Positions 61,501 to 64,000 of a DNA stretch of 64,000 nt are shown one piece after another; positions within the stretch are counted from its first letter, which is position 1; every line of letters starts with the position of its first letter. The stretch lies in assembly GCF_963662735.1 (NCBI RefSeq), contig NZ_OY759744.1, forward strand, positions 868,001 to 932,000. The letters run 5' to 3'. The notes below the pieces were generated by a model. The model saw only the letters and a program-made list of their open reading frames with translations. It did not search any database and was not told where the DNA came from. The translations under genes and the position numbers were made by a program. This DNA is from an uncultured Methanoregula sp. Lineage in GTDB: Archaea > Halobacteriota > Methanomicrobia > Methanomicrobiales > Methanospirillaceae.

Positions 61501-62739
61501 CTAATCGTCCTTTATGAATCCTGATGCAAGGAGTGCAGATCCCACGGCACCGATATACTGCGAGTGGGGCGGTACAACCACCTTGGTCTGGAGGAGTTCG
61601 CCCATGGCGTGGACGAGCCCTTCGATGAGCGAGGTTCCTCCGACCATGATCACCGGTTCCTTGATATCCACTTCCTGCAGCTGCTGTTCGTACACCTGCT
61701 CGGCAACGCTGTGACAGGCTGCGGCAGCCACGTCCTCCCGGGTGCTGCCTGCGGCAAGGGCATTGACAAGGCTCTGCGTGCCAAAGACGATACAGTAGCT
61801 GTTCATCGGCACCCGGTTGCCAAAGCCTTTCATGGAGAGCGGGCCCAGCTCCGTGATCTCCACGCCGAGCCGCTTTGCCGTCATCTCCAGGAACCGGCCG
61901 CTTGCGCCGGCACAGATACCGCCCATGGTGAAGACCCCGGGGATGCCATCCATGACCGAGATTGCCTTGTTGTCCATACCTCCGATATCGATGACCGTTG
62001 CCGGCCCGTGCTGGCGGTCGGCGAGATAGACCGCACCTTTTGAATTGACCGTCAGTTCTTCCTGGATGAGATCGGCATTGATCTCTTTTCCCACGAGGAA
62101 CCGGCCGTACCCCGTTGTCCCGACGGCCTGGATCTCCTCACGGGTAACCCCCGCTTCGGCAAGGGCGTGGGCGATCACTTCGTTGGCACTTTTCAAAACC
62201 TCGGTTGTGGGCTGCCAGCCCGTGCCGATGATCTTGTTGTCCCGCATCACCACCGCTTTCGTTGTTGCCGACCCCGAGTCAAGGCCGAGGGTGAGACCTT
62301 TCTGGGTCTCCCGGGCGAGCAGGGCCCGGCGCCGGGCAATGGTGGTGAGGGCCTCCATTCTCGTGAGGAGCGTTCCTGCAGTTGTCCGCTCGGTGAACGA
62401 GTAACTGACAACGGGCAGCCGTGAATGTTCGTTGATGTAGCGCCGGAGTTCGTTCCGGACGATTGCCGCCTCGGCGCACCGGAAACAGGTGGCGATGAAG
62501 ACCGCGTCTGCCTCCACCCGTCCCTCCACGAGCGCCATGGCCCGGGCAATGGCGAGTTTCAGGTCCGGGCTCCTGACATCCAGCCCGAACTTATCGAAAT
62601 CCCGGCGGATATCTTTGAGGGCAACATCCGGGAAGAAGATCTGGCCCCCGACTTCGCTCGCAGCAGAATCGATCTCGTGCTGGATACCGGAATATTCCGG
62701 CCCGCAGGAGAGCTGCGCAATCCGTACCGGCTGGGTCAT
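61501..62739 (-). CDS. Methanogenesis marker protein 15 (BadF/BcrA-type ATPase)
   Basis: The 412-residue protein has a short N-terminal domain with C-F-R-C-A-E-A-A near 105 and a C-terminal ASKHA ATPase: [12 protein letters not shown] near 152, [10 protein letters not shown] near 245, C-A-G-A-S-G-R-F near 265 and V-G-G-T-S near 365. This is the 2-hydroxyacyl-CoA dehydratase/benzoyl-CoA reductase activator fold, which uses ATP to push an electron uphill from a 4Fe-4S cluster. It is likely to act in methyl-CoM reductase activation. mmp5 overlaps its start by 4 bp. Confidence 0.9.
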   Translation of the reverse strand: MTQPVRIAQLSCGPEYSGIQHEIDSAASEVGGQIFFPDVALKDIRRDFDKFGLDVRSPDLKLAIARAMALVEGRVEADAVFIATCFRCAEAAIVRNELRRYINEHSRLPVVSYSFTERTTAGTLLTRMEALTTIARRRALLARETQKGLTLGLDSGSATTKAVVMRDNKIIGTGWQPTTEVLKSANEVIAHALAEAGVTREEIQAVGTTGYGRFLVGKEINADLIQEELTVNSKGAVYLADRQHGPATVIDIGGMDNKAISVMDGIPGVFTMGGICAGASGRFLEMTAKRLGVEITELGPLSMKGFGNRVPMNSYCIVFGTQSLVNALAAGSTREDVAAAACHSVAEQVYEQQLQEVDIKEPVIMVGGTSLIEGLVHAMGELLQTKVVVPPHSQYIGAVGSALLASGFIKDD

Positions 62740-63182
62740 TTCGCTCCTCCGAGTCCGGTCAAGAACTGTTTGATGGCTGCTACGAATTTCACGCCTTCCT
62801 CCTCGTTCTTCGGGTAGTTCAGTTCAAGCCGGGGCATCTCCTTCTGGTGGAGGAGGAACTTGATCAGCTCGTTGGTCCGGGCACATCCCATGCACCCGAA
62901 CGCGAGATCGGCATCGTTGATGATGATCGCCGCATCGCAGGCCTCGATCATCGGCCCGTAGAGGGACATGCGGCCCCGTACACCTGCGGGCACTTCGACT
63001 GCCGCCCACTTCAGTCCTTTCTTGGGCTCTTCGGGAGTGATCTGGAGCGGCGGGGATTCGAATCCTGCAGTCTGGACGCGTTCGCGGATCGCGGTGGCGG
63101 ATGAAAGGGGCGTGTGCCCGAATCGTGCCACCATGTCGGAGAGGATCAGGCTCGTTGCAGGGTAGATGAATACTTTTGCCAT
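62736..63182 (-). CDS. Methanogenesis marker protein 5
   Basis: The 148-residue protein starts [23 protein letters not shown] and has [10 protein letters not shown] near 100, a single C-x-x-C and a small hydrophobic core. It is the usual partner between mmp15 and mmp6. Its function is not known. The ATG at 63182 is right; the frame to 63299 adds mmp6 sequence. It begins one base after the mmp6 stop. Confidence 0.87.
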   Translation of the reverse strand: MAKVFIYPATSLILSDMVARFGHTPLSSATAIRERVQTAGFESPPLQITPEEPKKGLKWAAVEVPAGVRGRMSLYGPMIEACDAAIIINDADLAFGCMGCARTNELIKFLLHQKEMPRLELNYPKNEEEGVKFVAAIKQFLTGLGGAK

Positions 63183-63183
63183 T

Positions 63184-63642
63184 TCAGGACTCCTGTGCTT
63201 CCATGAGTTTCTTGAGTCGGGATATATCGAGGGAGGGGTGTTCGAGAGGGTTTTCCGGGCGGGGAATTGTCGCCGCATCGCGGGTCTTGATCTCTTCAAG
63301 CCCGTGCGAGACGAACGGGATTATGGTCATCTCGAATTCCAGGCCATTGTACCCGGGGCGTGCACCGCCAAGATTTGCCCGGCACCTCCGGGCATCGCCG
63401 GGTGGGAACCCCCGGTCTTTCACGAAGATGTGTGCGGGATCGATTGCCCGCAGACCGGTCACGATACGGTCGACCTCTTCCTCCTTTCCGCTGACCACGA
63501 GACCGAAACAGGTCTCCTTGATCATGGCGCCCTGCGATATCTCGTATCCCCGGATCGCCAGGTCGGCCGGCGTGATCTCGTACGATTCCACCACCACGTA
63601 TTTCGTGACGGTACCAACGTGGGTTGGTGTATAATCCGTCAT
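63184..63642 (-). CDS. Methanogenesis marker protein 6
   Basis: The 152-residue protein begins M-T-D-Y-T-P-T-H-V-G-T-V-T-K-Y-V-V-V and has R-G-Y-E-I-S-Q-G-A-M-I-K-E and K-D-R-G-F-P-P-G-D-A-R-R-C-R-A-N-L-G-G-A. It is identified by motif and by location between mmp3 and mmp5. A direct function is not established. mmp3 overlaps its start by 4 bp. Confidence 0.86.
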   Translation of the reverse strand: MTDYTPTHVGTVTKYVVVESYEITPADLAIRGYEISQGAMIKETCFGLVVSGKEEEVDRIVTGLRAIDPAHIFVKDRGFPPGDARRCRANLGGARPGYNGLEFEMTIIPFVSHGLEEIKTRDAATIPRPENPLEHPSLDISRLKKLMEAQES

Positions 63643-64000
63643 CGCTTTACCTCTCTGATATACACGGTCTCCCGCTCCCTGACTTTTTTGAGTTTCTCTG
63701 TATCGATGACACGCCCGATGAGGTTGGTTCCCTCGAATGGTTCAGATGTAGGGCCGAACTCGCTGTTCGCCACAAGGCGCACCCCGACAAGACCCGCACC
63801 TTTGCGGGAATCGTTCGTGATGGCAAGCGAGGCTCCCGGCACCTCGTCCTTTGGCTGGTTCTCCGGGATGATCTTCGTGCCCGGCGCTATGGCCGGCTTG
63901 AAGAGAACGGTATCCTCGAATTTGAAAAAGACCGGCATCATGCCGGCATCGTGCTCCTTGAGCCCGGTAAACTTTCGGAAAACCTCGCAGCTGAGCGGCG
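63639..64000 (-). CDS. mmp3: Methanogenesis marker protein 3, C-terminal part (start beyond window)
   Basis: The frame is open to the right edge; about 120 C-terminal residues are visible, including F-R-K-F-T-G-L-K-E-H-D-A-G near 63950 and G-T-N-L-I-G-R-V-I-D near the end. These and the order before mmp6 identify Mmp3, a component of the methyl-CoM reductase activation complex. A local ATG at 63941 is not the true start, because family members are about 500 residues. The stop overlaps mmp6. Confidence 0.82.
   Translation of the reverse strand, partial: PLSCEVFRKFTGLKEHDAGMMPVFFKFEDTVLFKPAIAPGTKIIPENQPKDEVPGASLAITNDSRKGAGLVGVRLVANSEFGPTSEPFEGTNLIGRVIDTEKLKKVRERETVYIREVKR

Noticed and set aside
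1..64000. rRNA or tRNA genes
   Set aside because: No gap shows the invariant T-loop or anticodon-arm sequences of a tRNA, and no rRNA-like sequence was seen by eye; a tRNAscan-SE run would confirm this.

Overview
The window is chromosomal DNA from a methanogenic euryarchaeon, most likely of the order Methanomicrobiales (Methanoregula-like). The evidence is archaeal information-processing genes (Orc1/Cdc6, PolD small subunit, Hel308, Tsr3, RIO1, a Dim2-like KH protein, the KEOPS subunit Cgi121), archaeal-type metabolism (type II GAPDH, short PurA, CofH for coenzyme F420, K+-independent membrane pyrophosphatase, a six-subunit Ech hydrogenase) and, at the right edge, the methanogenesis-marker cluster mmp3-6-5-15-17-7 linked to methyl-CoM reductase activation. 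The genome is moderately GC-rich with short gaps and many ATGA overlaps. I saw no rRNA, tRNA or CRISPR array.

Left third (1-26 kb): a three-gene minus-strand glycosyltransferase operon; a desulfidase-like/nucleoside-deoxyribosyltransferase fusion divergent from tsr3; gap-tyrS-rio1-(31-codon ORF)-KH; hel308-cgi121, with origin-recognition-box (ORB) sequences just before hel308; a CARF-like winged-helix regulator and MoaB; a non-coding region from about 13.3 to 14.2 kb with three ORBs around an AT-rich core directly before cdc6 (probable replication origin); an Lrp regulator with an aminotransferase; purA-Trm112-like-membrane protein-cbiB-pdxS-pdxT; the B12-dependent ribonucleotide reductase nrdJ; small unknowns; AlkD-like protein and ProC.

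Middle (26.7-44.8 kb): an HxlR regulator divergent from a flavin/thiol redox cluster (flavin reductase, a frameshifted flavodoxin-like pseudogene, ferredoxin-nitroreductase, a duplicated carboxymuconolactone-decarboxylase-type protein, two flavodoxin-like Fe-S reductases, a nitroreductase, a YHS protein); a coiled-coil protein; a second CARF-like regulator, paralogous to the first; a polar amino acid ABC transporter whose binding protein is on the opposite strand; the pyrophosphatase; and echABCDEF.

Right third (44.8-64 kb): a histidine kinase fused to a GNAT acetyltransferase domain; PolD small subunit; LysE-type exporter; signal peptidase; two CofH paralogues separated by a reversed DUF1805 gene; small redox and nuclease genes; thiC; then an accessory stretch (55.9-59.2 kb) with a MntA-HepT toxin-antitoxin pair, two AT-rich unknowns, and a striking array of near-palindromic units on a 25-bp period from about 58.02 to 58.38 kb. 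The window ends in the mmp cluster.

The least explained items are the 25-bp array, the ORBs before hel308, the two CARF-like regulators without CRISPR, the HxlR redox cluster, and the kinase-GNAT and desulfidase-deoxyribosyltransferase fusions.
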